Positions 42,191 to 51,024 of a stretch of DNA of 64,000 bases are shown here, piece by piece. The translations under genes were made by a program, and so were the position numbers. The stretch comes from Paenibacillus sp. G2S3 (lineage in GTDB: Bacteria; Bacillota; Bacilli; Paenibacillales; Paenibacillaceae), in contig NZ_CP126095.1 in NCBI RefSeq assembly GCF_030123105.1, forward strand, positions 310,001-374,000. The letters run 5' to 3'. Under the pieces are notes generated by a model. That model saw nothing but the letters and a program-made list of their open reading frames with translations, did not search any database and was not told where the DNA came from. Numbering within the stretch: the stretch's first letter is position 1; each line of letters begins with the position of its first letter.

Positions 42191-43054
42191 TCAGGATTTA
42201 GCCATAAGATGCTCAAGTCCTACCGCCACCCCATCTTCCTCATTACTGACGGTAACAAATTCAGCCATTTCCTTCAGAATCGGTGCTGCGTTAGCCATAG
42301 CGATTCGGTAGCCAGCCACCTCGAACATGGGCTGATCATTATAGCTGTCACCCATTACGGCTACATCTGTTAGCGGGATGCCATAGTGGGCGGCGAGCAT
42401 AGCTACACCGGAGCCTTTGTTGGCGTCCTCATGGTTAATTTCGATATTATTAACATGGGAAGCTGTAATAATCAGGCCAGGAATCGCAGCGAAGCGAGTA
42501 GAAGCTTCTTTGAGCAGTTCCCGGTTTAGTGAAAAAGCTAACGTTTTATAAATTATGTTTTCTTTTTTACTCCAGACCTCTTCCATACTCTCTACGTAAG
42601 TTACAGCCGCTTGTTGAAACTGCTGATCGATCATTGCTTTTAGCAGCCAGCTGACTTCCTCGGGCACTTCTTCTTCACTTAGTGCAGATAATTTCTCTAA
42701 TCTAACCCGTTTATTTAGTTCTACATACACGTTGTCCTCTGTGTATACCTCGTAATACAAATCGGGAATTTCATTCATCCAGCGTAACGCAGGAATGATG
42801 TCTTCCTTATTCAGCGGTCTACTTGCTGCGAGCGTACGGTCAGCTAGTGTAACTACTGCGCCATTCAGACTGACCACGGGGCATTCCAGATCCGCTAGCC
42901 GCAGCTGTCGTTCCGCATCCATAAAAGAGCGTCCCGTAGCAATAATTACAATGTGACCTAAACTCTGAGCGTTTATAATCGCCTCGCGGTTCTTTGGACT
43001 AATTTTTCCTTCTTCGTTCAGCAATGTTCCATCCATATCTAAAGCAATCAGCAT
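42191..43054 (-). CDS. Cof-type HAD-IIB phosphatase
   Basis: A 287-residue HAD hydrolase. Motif I Leu-Asp-Met-Asp-Gly-Thr-Leu is at residues 5-11, motif II Ile-Ala-Thr-Gly-Arg-Ser, motif III Lys in Asn-Lys-Gly-Ser-Gly-Val, and motif IV Gly-Asp-Ser-Tyr-Asn-Asp-Gln-Pro-Met. A C2B cap lies between motifs II and III. Such enzymes dephosphorylate sugar phosphates or flavin precursors; the substrate is open. AAGGAG precedes the ATG and the gene stands alone. Confidence 0.9.
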   Translation of the reverse strand: MLIALDMDGTLLNEEGKISPKNREAIINAQSLGHIVIIATGRSFMDAERQLRLADLECPVVSLNGAVVTLADRTLAASRPLNKEDIIPALRWMNEIPDLYYEVYTEDNVYVELNKRVRLEKLSALSEEEVPEEVSWLLKAMIDQQFQQAAVTYVESMEEVWSKKENIIYKTLAFSLNRELLKEASTRFAAIPGLIITASHVNNIEINHEDANKGSGVAMLAAHYGIPLTDVAVMGDSYNDQPMFEVAGYRIAMANAAPILKEMAEFVTVSNEEDGVAVGLEHLMAKS

Positions 43055-43326
43055 AACGTATGATCTCCTTATCCAGTCATAGTTGTCCCCTTCGCGGGTT
43101 ATGAGAACGTTACTTGTATCTTATCATTAATATTCTGAAAACCAAAAACACCTTTTCATTCCTATTCTGATCGTATATTTTTAGAAAATAGTTCAGTCGT
43201 GGTACAATAGTTGTTAAACTAATCGCCTAGCCGAGTCTATCGTCAGTTCATGTTCGTGGGACGTGATCCGCCGATATTTTTTCTGCGTAAGGACATCGGC
43301 AGCTGTGTATGTAAGGGGGACTAATC

Positions 43327-44568
43327 GTGAGATCCAAAAACTTGGCCACCATGTCACTAGCTTTTATGGCATGTGGGTTTCTGATTACACTATTTCTACC
43401 TGAAAATCTCGCTGTGATACTACTAAGAGGTGGCTTTGAGGCCGGGCTGGTTGGGGGGATTGCCGACTGGTTCGCAGTAACCGCGTTATTCCGCCATCCG
43501 CTGGGGCTGCGTATTCCACATACTTCATTGCTGCTCAAGAATCGGGATAAGATTATCCAGTCGTTAATTACCGCCATGGAGACTGAGCTACTGAACAAAG
43601 AGAGCATTGAGAACAAGCTGCGCAAGTTTGGCATCATGTCTATGGGTTCCAAGCTGCTGACGAAGTTCTTTAGCAAGAAGAAGGTCAGAGCCCAGCTCCT
43701 AGAGCAGCTTAGCGTATTCGTGTCACGTCTTCCGGTAGAGAAAGCTGTACCGTTTCTTCAAAAAGCAGCCTCTGACTATATTCGTAAAGCGGAGCTTGGG
43801 GTTGCGGCTGATAAAATTATCACTAAATTGATGAACGATGGAAAAGATGTAGCTGCTCTGGATTATGCGCTGGAAGGGGTATCCAACTGGAGCGGTCGAC
43901 CTGAAACGAAAGCTATGCTGGGTAAGATCGCCAGTGAGAAACTGGCTGAAGTGAAGCTCGGTGGACTGAAGGGGATGGCTTTTCAGGCTTTCGTTGGGTT
44001 CATGGATGCGGATATGCTTGGTGAAATGCTGCAAGGCATGCTACAGTCCGGTATTCGCGATTTTCGCGAAGAGGATAGCCCTTATCGTGAAGAGATCATC
44101 CGAGAAATTCGGGTGGCGCTGTTCCAGATTGTTAATGATGAGGCTAGAATGACTTCTATAAAAGAATGGGCACTTAATGAGCTTGAGGGAGAAGCGGCAA
44201 CCGCTTTTCTGCTTACTCAATTGGAGAACGTACGCAGCAAGGCACTCTCCTTATTAGAAGAGGACCGCTCAGCTGGCGGACGCAAGCTATTTGCGCTATA
44301 CGCCCTGCTTGTGCGCCGTATTAGTAAGGAACAAGAGTGGATCGGTAGCTGGGAGGAACGAATTCGCGCTTCACTAATTGCATTTGTAGAGGCTAACCAC
44401 TTCCGAATCGGTCTTTTGGTGAAAGAGAATCTGGATAGCATGGACGATGCTAGTCTAGTGAATATGCTGGAGGATAAAGTAGGTAAAGATCTTCAGTGGA
44501 TTCGTGTGAACGGTGCCTTATGTGGTTTTGTTGTAGGGCTTGTACTTACGGTTGTTCAATTTATTTAA
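43327..44568 (+). CDS. DUF445 family membrane protein
   Basis: A 413-residue protein starting at GTG, with GGGGG 7 nt upstream. It has an N-terminal membrane segment (about 10-30), then the family hallmark Gly-Gly-Phe-Glu-Ala-Gly-Leu-Val-Gly-Gly-Ile-Ala-Asp-Trp-Phe-Ala-Val-Thr-Ala-Leu. A long, largely helical middle follows, and a second membrane segment closes the C-terminus. Relatives include YjiN and YheB. Function is not established. Confidence 0.88.
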   Translation: MRSKNLATMSLAFMACGFLITLFLPENLAVILLRGGFEAGLVGGIADWFAVTALFRHPLGLRIPHTSLLLKNRDKIIQSLITAMETELLNKESIENKLRKFGIMSMGSKLLTKFFSKKKVRAQLLEQLSVFVSRLPVEKAVPFLQKAASDYIRKAELGVAADKIITKLMNDGKDVAALDYALEGVSNWSGRPETKAMLGKIASEKLAEVKLGGLKGMAFQAFVGFMDADMLGEMLQGMLQSGIRDFREEDSPYREEIIREIRVALFQIVNDEARMTSIKEWALNELEGEAATAFLLTQLENVRSKALSLLEEDRSAGGRKLFALYALLVRRISKEQEWIGSWEERIRASLIAFVEANHFRIGLLVKENLDSMDDASLVNMLEDKVGKDLQWIRVNGALCGFVVGLVLTVVQFI

Positions 44569-44573
44569 ATCAA

Positions 44574-44612
44574 AGTAGTCCGTCTCCAGTGATTGGAGGC
44601 GGACTACTTTTT
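44574..44612 (+). terminator. Bidirectional terminator after DUF445 gene
   Basis: A 15-bp stem (44574-44588 with 44594-44608, one wobble pair) has a 5-nt loop followed by TTTT. It lies between the convergent DUF445 and GT4 genes. Confidence 0.88.
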
Positions 44613-44626
44613 ATGCTTGTAGGAAT

Positions 44627-45730
44627 CTATTCTTGTACTAACGCAGCTTGATAAAGCCGTTCCAAATCGGTTGCAGTACGTTGCCAATTGAAGGCCTCAA
44701 GCGCATCCGCTCTTCCTTGTTTCCCGATGGTTGCTGCTAAACCCGGATTGCGGCCCAGTCGCAGCAAATTTCTAGCAAAGGGCAAGGCCTCGCGATATCG
44801 TTCCACCAGAAATCCGTTATGGCCGGAGTCGATAATTTCGCGGATACCGCCATTACTTGAAGCGATGACGGGCAGTCCCGAGGCCATGGCCTCTACATTA
44901 ACAAGTCCAAAGGATTCATGATTCTGAGAAGGACATACAAAGCAGTCGGCTGCCTGATACAGGGTGTGAATATCTTCATGAGCTACATTTCCAAGGAAGG
45001 AAACGGATACGCCTAGTCGCTGTGCAAGCAGCTTCAGCTGTCGCAAATATGACGGTTTCCCTTTGCCTGCAATTACAAGATGGGCGGGAAGGTGCTTATT
45101 TAAATGGTACATAGCACGTATCAATACGGGCACCCCTTTGCGGGGAATGACTCGACCGACGAATAAGACGGTAAAGACCCTCGGGAGTCTGTAAAGTCTG
45201 CAAAGATGGTATTTTTCCTGTGTCGTTACAGGAGTGAACCGATCAAGATCTGCTCCGAGCAGGACAATACGGATTTCATTGTTTAATTGAGGGAAGCGAC
45301 GGGTTAGTCTTCGCTGTAGAGAGTGGCTGTTCGCAATAATCAGATCTGCTCTAGCCAAGGCTCTAGCAGTCTTAACTGTGTCCGGTGTGAATGTAAGAGA
45401 ATGCAGAAATAGAAATACCGGAAGATGAGGGAGCCGTTTCTTTACAGCAGACATAAGATTGGGGCGATTATCGATCTGAACGATATCAAATGATTCATTC
45501 TGAATGTAGTCTAATACCGAAGTACGATAATGAACGGGAGTACTTGCGGGTAACCGAATGATTCTGACTTGCTCTAATATGGAAGCATCGGGCAGTCCCG
45601 GCGCTTTTCGACTCACAATGGTAACCTTATGTTTCTTAGCCAGTCTTCTGGCAATGGCCCAAATGCAGATTTCTACTGAACCGTCTCCCGGAACCGGGAG
45701 ACGTTCCGGCGCAATAATACAAATATGCAT
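44627..45730 (-). CDS. GT4 family glycosyltransferase
   Basis: A 367-residue GT-B enzyme. The N-terminus starts Ile-Cys-Ile-Ile-Ala-Pro-Glu-Arg-Leu-Pro-Val-Pro-Gly-Asp-Gly-Ser-Val-Glu, the acceptor-side loop of YheC-neighbourhood glycosyltransferases. The C-terminal half has Val-Gly-Arg-Val-Ile-Pro-Arg-Lys-Gly and the Glu-x7-Glu donor motif in Glu-Ser-Phe-Gly-Leu-Val-Asn-Val-Glu-Ala-Met. GAGGAGGC precedes the ATG. It diverges from the YheC/D-like gene; in spore-formers such pairs often serve spore coat or surface glycan assembly, which is only suggestive here. Confidence 0.85.
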   Translation of the reverse strand: MHICIIAPERLPVPGDGSVEICIWAIARRLAKKHKVTIVSRKAPGLPDASILEQVRIIRLPASTPVHYRTSVLDYIQNESFDIVQIDNRPNLMSAVKKRLPHLPVFLFLHSLTFTPDTVKTARALARADLIIANSHSLQRRLTRRFPQLNNEIRIVLLGADLDRFTPVTTQEKYHLCRLYRLPRVFTVLFVGRVIPRKGVPVLIRAMYHLNKHLPAHLVIAGKGKPSYLRQLKLLAQRLGVSVSFLGNVAHEDIHTLYQAADCFVCPSQNHESFGLVNVEAMASGLPVIASSNGGIREIIDSGHNGFLVERYREALPFARNLLRLGRNPGLAATIGKQGRADALEAFNWQRTATDLERLYQAALVQE

Positions 45731-45914
45731 GGTTCATGCCTCCTCTGATCCGCTAATGGTTATCCTCTTCCCACCATATGCAGCTTGAGTATCTGGAGAT
45801 ACATCTCAGAAAGCGGAGAGGGCGTTCAACTCATGCCATTCACATAGTCGAAGCATAAAATACTAAGGCTAAGCAAGGCTATGATCATTATTCGAGTGAC
45901 AGGGGAGAGGGCAA

Positions 45915-46691
45915 TTGGGAAAGAAGTTAAATTCTGCGTTGACCAGCAAATGGATTAAAACCAAGGTGCTCATGCAAAGTTCCGAGATTTCACCGCTCAT
46001 CCCAGAGACGGTGAAGTTTAGTAAAGCAAACCTAAAGACGATGTTGTTGAAATATGGGATGATTTACGTTAAACCGGAACGCGGTACTTATGGCAATGGT
46101 GTGATGAAGGTTGAACAGAGTAAGGAATCTCATGGAATAGAATACAAATACCAAAGTGGAACAAAGATAAAGACCTTTGGAACCTATGACACCTTCCATT
46201 CATCCCTCAAGAAGGCGACACGCGGACGTAGTTACTTGATTCAGAGAGGGATTGTTTTGCTGAAGCACGGAAAGCATCGCTTTGATATCCGAGTGATGGT
46301 CCAGCTCAGTCCGCGTGGCAAATGGGAAACTACCGGATTGATTGGCCGAGTCGCTGAGAAAGGCAAGATTGTTACCAACTATCATAACGGTGGTACGCTA
46401 ATGTCTATGGAAAAGCTGCTGTCGCCTTATTTGAACGATGCTCAGCAAGCTCAGATGCTTAAGATATTGAGAAAGCTAGGTGAGGATACCGGACGTTTCT
46501 ACCATAAGAAATATCCAGGCTTTAAACAGATTGGTGTCGATGTAGGATTAGATAACCACATGACGCCTTGGATTATTGAAGTCAATACTAGTCCGGATCC
46601 GTACATTTTCAAACATCTTCCTAATAAAAGCATGTACCGCAAAGTGCTGGCCTATCGCAGAGCAAATGAGAAGAAGAAGTCCGTTAGCTGA
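45915..46691 (+). CDS. YheC/YheD-like ATP-grasp protein
   Basis: A 258-residue protein starting at TTG. It has the YheC/D ATP-grasp features Tyr-Val-Lys-Pro-Glu-Arg-Gly-Thr-Tyr-Gly-Asn-Gly-Val, Phe-Asp-Ile-Arg-Val-Met-Val-Gln, Gly-Val-Asp-Val-Gly-Leu-Asp, and Trp-Ile-Ile-Glu-Val-Asn-Thr-Ser-Pro-Asp, which place ATP and two magnesium ions. In Bacillus these proteins associate with the spore coat; the ligated substrate is unknown. The version here is short and lacks the usual N-terminal domain of the roughly 360-450-residue members. Its 3' end overlaps the converging gene by 8 nt. Confidence 0.82.
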   Translation: MGKKLNSALTSKWIKTKVLMQSSEISPLIPETVKFSKANLKTMLLKYGMIYVKPERGTYGNGVMKVEQSKESHGIEYKYQSGTKIKTFGTYDTFHSSLKKATRGRSYLIQRGIVLLKHGKHRFDIRVMVQLSPRGKWETTGLIGRVAEKGKIVTNYHNGGTLMSMEKLLSPYLNDAQQAQMLKILRKLGEDTGRFYHKKYPGFKQIGVDVGLDNHMTPWIIEVNTSPDPYIFKHLPNKSMYRKVLAYRRANEKKKSVS

Positions 46692-47499
46692 TTTGCTTCT
46701 TCGTATTCGCAATAACAAGGGAAACCTTTTGTTCGAGCTCAATTATTTTTTGCTTATGGATTGCGAGCTGACGATAACCGGAGACTAGTGAAGATAAGGA
46801 CTGGGTGGTTAACGTAAGGTTTTGTTTGCGAATTGCTGCTTTGAAGTCAGTCCAATCTGCTGAGACACGTTTGTTTAACGAGGTGATCACACTCTTGTTA
46901 GATTTGATCGTGATTTGAGGACTTTCAATGCCAGACAAGGTTTTGCGAGCTTCGGCTATCTTTTGTGAACGTGTCTTTTTCGCGGCGTTCAGCTGATTCT
47001 GCTTGTCGCTGATCTCTTGGCGTGCCAACTGAACCAAGATCTTCATAGCATTACCTTGGGCACGCAGTACGGTATTCAAGGTCTTATCCTTAAGAGTCTT
47101 GGCGATACTAATTCGCTTGTTTAGTGCACTATACTGGTCGAATAAGGGCTGATAGCGTTGCTTGGTGCTCTTAACGGAGGTTTCCAATCGGGTCACTGCT
47201 TCAAGATCAATTCCTTTAATTTGTTGACGAACCACAACTAGCGATTGCTCATTATTGTAATGAAGGCTTCGGATTTGCTCCTCGCGCTGATCATACTGCT
47301 GCTTTAAGGTGGATAAATCATTGTACAGAGAAGTCAGCTTAACCCTGGCAGGACCTTCTGCCGTTGCGGCTGTCAGATCAAAAGCCGCTTTAATAGAGGG
47401 GGTTAATTCTGTTGTAGATGCAGCAATAGCTCCTGATGATGTGCTTAGCAGTAGCAAGATCGTCAGCAGTAGTAAGGGCACTGACTTTAATGTTTTCAT
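46684..47499 (-). CDS. Secreted coiled-coil protein of unknown function
   Basis: A 271-residue exported protein. A signal peptide (Lys at 3, a Leu-rich core, Ala-Ile-Ala-Ala cleavage near residue 27) precedes a nearly all-helical chain rich in Gln, Lys, Leu and Ser, with heptad-like runs from about 60 to 130 and from 235 to the end. I see no enzyme motif. GGAGGAG stands 7 nt before the ATG. It has its own promoter and a leader that can fold as an attenuator (47541-47595), unusual for an unknown surface protein. Confidence 0.72.
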   Translation of the reverse strand: MKTLKSVPLLLLTILLLLSTSSGAIAASTTELTPSIKAAFDLTAATAEGPARVKLTSLYNDLSTLKQQYDQREEQIRSLHYNNEQSLVVVRQQIKGIDLEAVTRLETSVKSTKQRYQPLFDQYSALNKRISIAKTLKDKTLNTVLRAQGNAMKILVQLARQEISDKQNQLNAAKKTRSQKIAEARKTLSGIESPQITIKSNKSVITSLNKRVSADWTDFKAAIRKQNLTLTTQSLSSLVSGYRQLAIHKQKIIELEQKVSLVIANTKKQIS

Positions 47500-47540
47500 T
47501 TGTTCTCCTCCTATATTCGTAACTCTAATGGCAACAAAAA

Positions 47541-47595
47541 AAGCACCCGTAGCAAAGGCAAAAGCCTTTATTACGGGTGCTTCCGGCGTAATAGG
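47541..47595 (-). promoter_or_regulatory. Leader with terminator and mutually exclusive alternative hairpin
   Basis: On the minus strand an 11-bp stem (47582-47572 with 47551-47541), with an inner AAAGGC/GCCTTT stem, is followed by seven T: a terminator lying upstream of the start codon. CGTAATA (47587-47593) can instead pair with TATTACG (47569-47575), using bases of the terminator stem. The geometry is that of an attenuator. No known riboswitch core is recognised in the roughly 30 nt before it. Confidence 0.55.
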
Positions 47596-47619
47596 TCACG
47601 AACGATATTATTATGTTTA

Positions 47620-47649
47620 ATAATAGTTTGCCTCAGCCCATCGAGTCAA
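47620..47649 (-). promoter_or_regulatory. Promoter of the secreted coiled-coil protein gene
   Basis: On the minus strand TTGACT (47649-47644), an 18-nt spacer and TATTAT (47625-47620). Transcription starting near 47613 would give a leader of about 110 nt holding the attenuator. Confidence 0.6.
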
Positions 47650-47779
47650 TATTTAAAATTAAACTATTCTCTATTTAAAATGATACGCAGGACATTTCTT
47701 TACTCACTTCTCTTATCGTATACTGAAATAAGAAGGGAATAGAGGGTGCATCGTTTGCAACAAAGGAGGTCTGGCGTAG

Positions 47780-50290
47780 ATGGATAACTCGGTAGAATAT
47801 AGCACAATGTTAGAACATGCATTTATGAGGTCCCCAGAGGGAATGGCCGTACTATCTTTAAGCGATGGTAATGGCAACTGGCTGAAGGTCAATCCGGCTT
47901 TTTGCAATCTACTTGGCTTTACGGAAGCTGAGTTTCTTGCTGGGGCTATTTTTGTAGAAATGGAAGAGAAACAAGCATCTTCGAATGAGCTCTCCTATAG
48001 ATTAGTGATGAACGAGCTTCAGAGTTCGCCAGCGGGCAGCTGGAAGAAGGAAGCGTACTTTCATAATAAAGTGGGTCGACCTGTATGGCTTTCCCTGACG
48101 TTCTCAGGGTTTAGGGTAGTAGAAGGACAAGCCCCCTCGTATATTATGGTGTATGCCGAAGATATTACGGCTCGAAAGATTGTAGATCAACAAATGCCAG
48201 ATCATCAAGATCATCATCAGCAGATGGAGGATCAGATTCTTCAAAGCGAGCGCAATTATAGATTAATGTCTGAGAACTCGCTGGATTTAATCTCACGTCA
48301 TGCAGTTAAAGACAGTATCTTCTTGTATTGTTCCTCGGCTAGCCGTACCCTGCTTGGCTATGAGCCTGAGGAATTGGTAGGCACTAGCGCCTTTAGTTAT
48401 CTTCATCCAGATGATTTAGTTATGATACAAAATCTAATGGAGCGGAGCCGGAGAACTGGCATTATTCCGGCTGTGTCTTACCGCTATCGCCATAAGAGTG
48501 GCAGTTACGTTTGGTTCGAATCCAACAGTCGTTACACCTATGATCATGATGGAAATATCATGGAGATTATAGCGGTTGCACGGGAAATTACGGAGCGCAA
48601 ACAGTTCGAATTCAAGCTTCAGGAGAATGAACAGCGCTATAAATCCTTATTCGAATATAATCCATCAGCTGTGTACTCAATGAATTTGCAAGGGGATTAT
48701 TTAACAGCCAATGCGAATCTGGAGAAGCTGACCGGGTATTCGCTGGATGAACTGATCGGAATGTACTTTGGTCCCGTTGTGCATGAGAAGGATATGGAGA
48801 AGACGCTGTATCATTTTAACTTAGCTGCTAAGGGTCATCCCCAAAGCTATGATCTGACGCTTATTCATAAAGACGGCCATTTTGTAGAGATTAATACCAC
48901 TAATATTCCGATCATTGTAGATGATCAGGTGGTTGGTGTGTATGGTATTTCCCGTGATATTACGGAACGTATACGATACACGGAACAAATTGAAAAGCTA
49001 AGCAATGAGTACACCCTTATATTAAATGCGGTTTCGGAGGGTATTTTTGGACTCGATATGGAGGAAAAGGTGACCTTCATTAACCCTGCAGGTTTGCATA
49101 TGCTCGGCTATGAACATGATGAGATCATGGGCCATTCCTATCTGGATCATATTCAGCATTCAGCGTTTGATGGGATCCATTACAGGCCTGAGCAGTCTCC
49201 ACTTATCAAAGCCATTAGATCAGGGCGATCTTATCAGAGTAAGGATGCGGTCTTATGGCGTAAAGATGGTACAAGCTTTCTTGCGGAATACCAGGTAACC
49301 CCGCTCTTTGATAAAGGTGAACCTAAAGGTGTTGTGGTCGTGTTCAGGGATATTACAGATGAGAAGGAGATCATTCGGGCGAAGGAATCTGCGGAAAAAG
49401 CGGACCAGGCTAAATCAGAGTTTCTAGCCATTATGAGTCACGAAATACGCACGCCTATGAACGGCATAGTGGGGATGACTGATCTGCTTGCAGAGACGGA
49501 ACTAGATGAAGAACAACGGGAGTACACAAATATTATTAAGGAGAGCAGTAGCTCTCTTCTATATATTCTGAATGAAATTCTCGATTACAGTAAAATTGAA
49601 GCCGGAAAAATGATGATCGTTCATGAGCCTGTGCGTCTTCAAGAGGTGCTGGACAGTGTAACGGATTTATTTATGGCTAAAGCCTTGGAGAAAAACATCG
49701 AGCTGTCCTACAGCATGGCGCCAGGAGTTCCAACGTTCATTATGGGAGATGCAGGACGTCTGCGTCAGGTATTGGTCAATCTGGTCAGCAATGCGATTAA
49801 GTTTACTGACCGAGGCAGTGTCTGTATTTACGTAGAACAGAAAATGTCCGCAGATGCAAAGAAATCGACTTTGAAGCTTAATGTCAGAGACACGGGGATA
49901 GGTATTCCTTTAGAAAAGCAGCATCAGCTATTTCAATCGTTCTACCAGCTGCACTCCTCATTTAATCGTAAGTATGGCGGGACGGGGTTAGGACTGGCCA
50001 TTTGCAAGAAGCTCGTCGAGCTAATGGGTGGAGCTATTGCGGTGGAGAGTAGCGAAGGAGAGGGCTCTAATTTCTACTTCACGCTACAGATTAATCCTGA
50101 AAGCAGAGTTGAGAGCGATGAGGACGAAATTGCTCAGACAGAGTGGAAAAGCGAACAGGAAATGGAATCAGAATCTGATTCAGAGGGACAAATAGATGTG
50201 GTTGAAAATGTGATTTTACTCCCGGAAGGCCCTGCCCTTTCAGCTTCTAATCCGGAACCAACAAAAGGTGATCCATCTGATGAAGCATAG
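47780..50290 (+). CDS. Soluble multi-PAS sensor histidine kinase
   Basis: An 836-residue kinase without transmembrane segments. Four PAS domains sit at about 8-135, 155-275, 278-400 and 405-535 (endings such as Ala-Arg-Glu-Ile-Thr-Glu-Arg and Ser-Arg-Asp-Ile-Thr-Glu-Arg). HisKA has [10 protein letters not shown] (about 552), and HATPase ends with Gly-Gly-Thr-Gly-Leu-Gly-Leu-Ala-Ile (about 733). The kinase core is of the hybrid type, but instead of a receiver it ends in an acidic roughly 80-residue tail. No response regulator is adjacent. GGAGGTC precedes the ATG. It overlaps the next gene by 11 nt. Confidence 0.9.
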   Translation: MDNSVEYSTMLEHAFMRSPEGMAVLSLSDGNGNWLKVNPAFCNLLGFTEAEFLAGAIFVEMEEKQASSNELSYRLVMNELQSSPAGSWKKEAYFHNKVGRPVWLSLTFSGFRVVEGQAPSYIMVYAEDITARKIVDQQMPDHQDHHQQMEDQILQSERNYRLMSENSLDLISRHAVKDSIFLYCSSASRTLLGYEPEELVGTSAFSYLHPDDLVMIQNLMERSRRTGIIPAVSYRYRHKSGSYVWFESNSRYTYDHDGNIMEIIAVAREITERKQFEFKLQENEQRYKSLFEYNPSAVYSMNLQGDYLTANANLEKLTGYSLDELIGMYFGPVVHEKDMEKTLYHFNLAAKGHPQSYDLTLIHKDGHFVEINTTNIPIIVDDQVVGVYGISRDITERIRYTEQIEKLSNEYTLILNAVSEGIFGLDMEEKVTFINPAGLHMLGYEHDEIMGHSYLDHIQHSAFDGIHYRPEQSPLIKAIRSGRSYQSKDAVLWRKDGTSFLAEYQVTPLFDKGEPKGVVVVFRDITDEKEIIRAKESAEKADQAKSEFLAIMSHEIRTPMNGIVGMTDLLAETELDEEQREYTNIIKESSSSLLYILNEILDYSKIEAGKMMIVHEPVRLQEVLDSVTDLFMAKALEKNIELSYSMAPGVPTFIMGDAGRLRQVLVNLVSNAIKFTDRGSVCIYVEQKMSADAKKSTLKLNVRDTGIGIPLEKQHQLFQSFYQLHSSFNRKYGGTGLGLAICKKLVELMGGAIAVESSEGEGSNFYFTLQINPESRVESDEDEIAQTEWKSEQEMESESDSEGQIDVVENVILLPEGPALSASNPEPTKGDPSDEA

Positions 50291-50903
50291 AAAGAATGGT
50301 CTGAGTAACATACTAACGGCTGATCCATATACACAGTGGGAGGCAGGGGTTGCATCCCCGTCTTCTGCATGTGGACCGGCGACGATGGCAGCTTTAACCG
50401 AGTATTGGAATACTCAGCTAGGCATGGACTTTATTCGTGGCAAAGGTCATTTTCACTCTAAAGCAGCTCATATTAATTACATATACAGTCATCACGGAGG
50501 AACCCCTTTAGGCATGAGTGCACGTCGTTTTGTAAAGGGAATCACAGCTTATATCAATGCTTCAATCTCGCCGAAAGGGGAGCATAAGCTATCCATCACT
50601 TCTTTTAACGACTTCGATGTGTATAAAACGGAGATTGATGCAGGTCGGCCAGTGGCTGTTAAATTTGATAAATGGTTTAATTTTCGGTGGAGAGGGAATT
50701 TTGCTTACGACTACCACTGGGTATTAGGAATAGGATATGACGTGCCTGATAACGGGGATCATCCAATCCTCATCGTTCAGGATAATGGTGTGAGGTATAG
50801 GGATGGCAGGATTGCCCTTTGTAAAGAACGCCGCATCCCATATTTTGTAAATAAAGACGTCATTACGATGGTGGGAATGAATATCTTGAAAACGTCTAGT
50901 TAA
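50280..50903 (+). CDS. C39-like cysteine peptidase family protein
   Basis: About 207 residues from the ATG at 50280, preferred over the GTG at 50268 because AAAAGGTG lies 9 nt upstream. Papain-like elements are visible: Ser-Ser-Ala-Cys-Gly-Pro-Ala-Thr-Met (catalytic Cys), Tyr-His-Trp-Val-Leu-Gly-Ile-Gly-Tyr (His) and Val-Gln-Asp-Asn-Gly (Asp/Asn). No signal peptide is present, unlike many Peptidase_C39_2 proteins, so it works in the cytoplasm. Coupling to the PAS kinase suggests shared expression. Confidence 0.72.
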   Translation: MKHRKNGLSNILTADPYTQWEAGVASPSSACGPATMAALTEYWNTQLGMDFIRGKGHFHSKAAHINYIYSHHGGTPLGMSARRFVKGITAYINASISPKGEHKLSITSFNDFDVYKTEIDAGRPVAVKFDKWFNFRWRGNFAYDYHWVLGIGYDVPDNGDHPILIVQDNGVRYRDGRIALCKERRIPYFVNKDVITMVGMNILKTSS

Positions 50904-50954
50904 CCGCGGTTTGGTTAGGCAATTACCCTGGTAAAATGATCTAGTTATTTTGAG

Positions 50955-50992
50955 TCCAAACGTTTGCACAAATTCGAGGATCATACTATAAT
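50955..50992 (+). promoter_or_regulatory. pulA promoter with overlapping cre/LacI-type operator
   Basis: TTGCAC (50964-50969), a 17-nt spacer and TATAAT (50987-50992). A palindromic TCCAAACGTTTGCA (50955-50968) covers the -35 box. It fits the CcpA cre consensus at 12 of 14 places and the LacI-family AACGTT core, so glucose repression of pulA is plausible. Confidence 0.6.
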
Positions 50993-51024
50993 CCAGTTAA
51001 TAACTGGAAAAGGGGATAGGTGCT

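Noticed and set aside
47309..47742. Plus-strand frames over the leader of the secreted coiled-coil gene
   Set aside because: They coincide with the terminator and signal-peptide DNA of the minus-strand gene and have no ribosome site.
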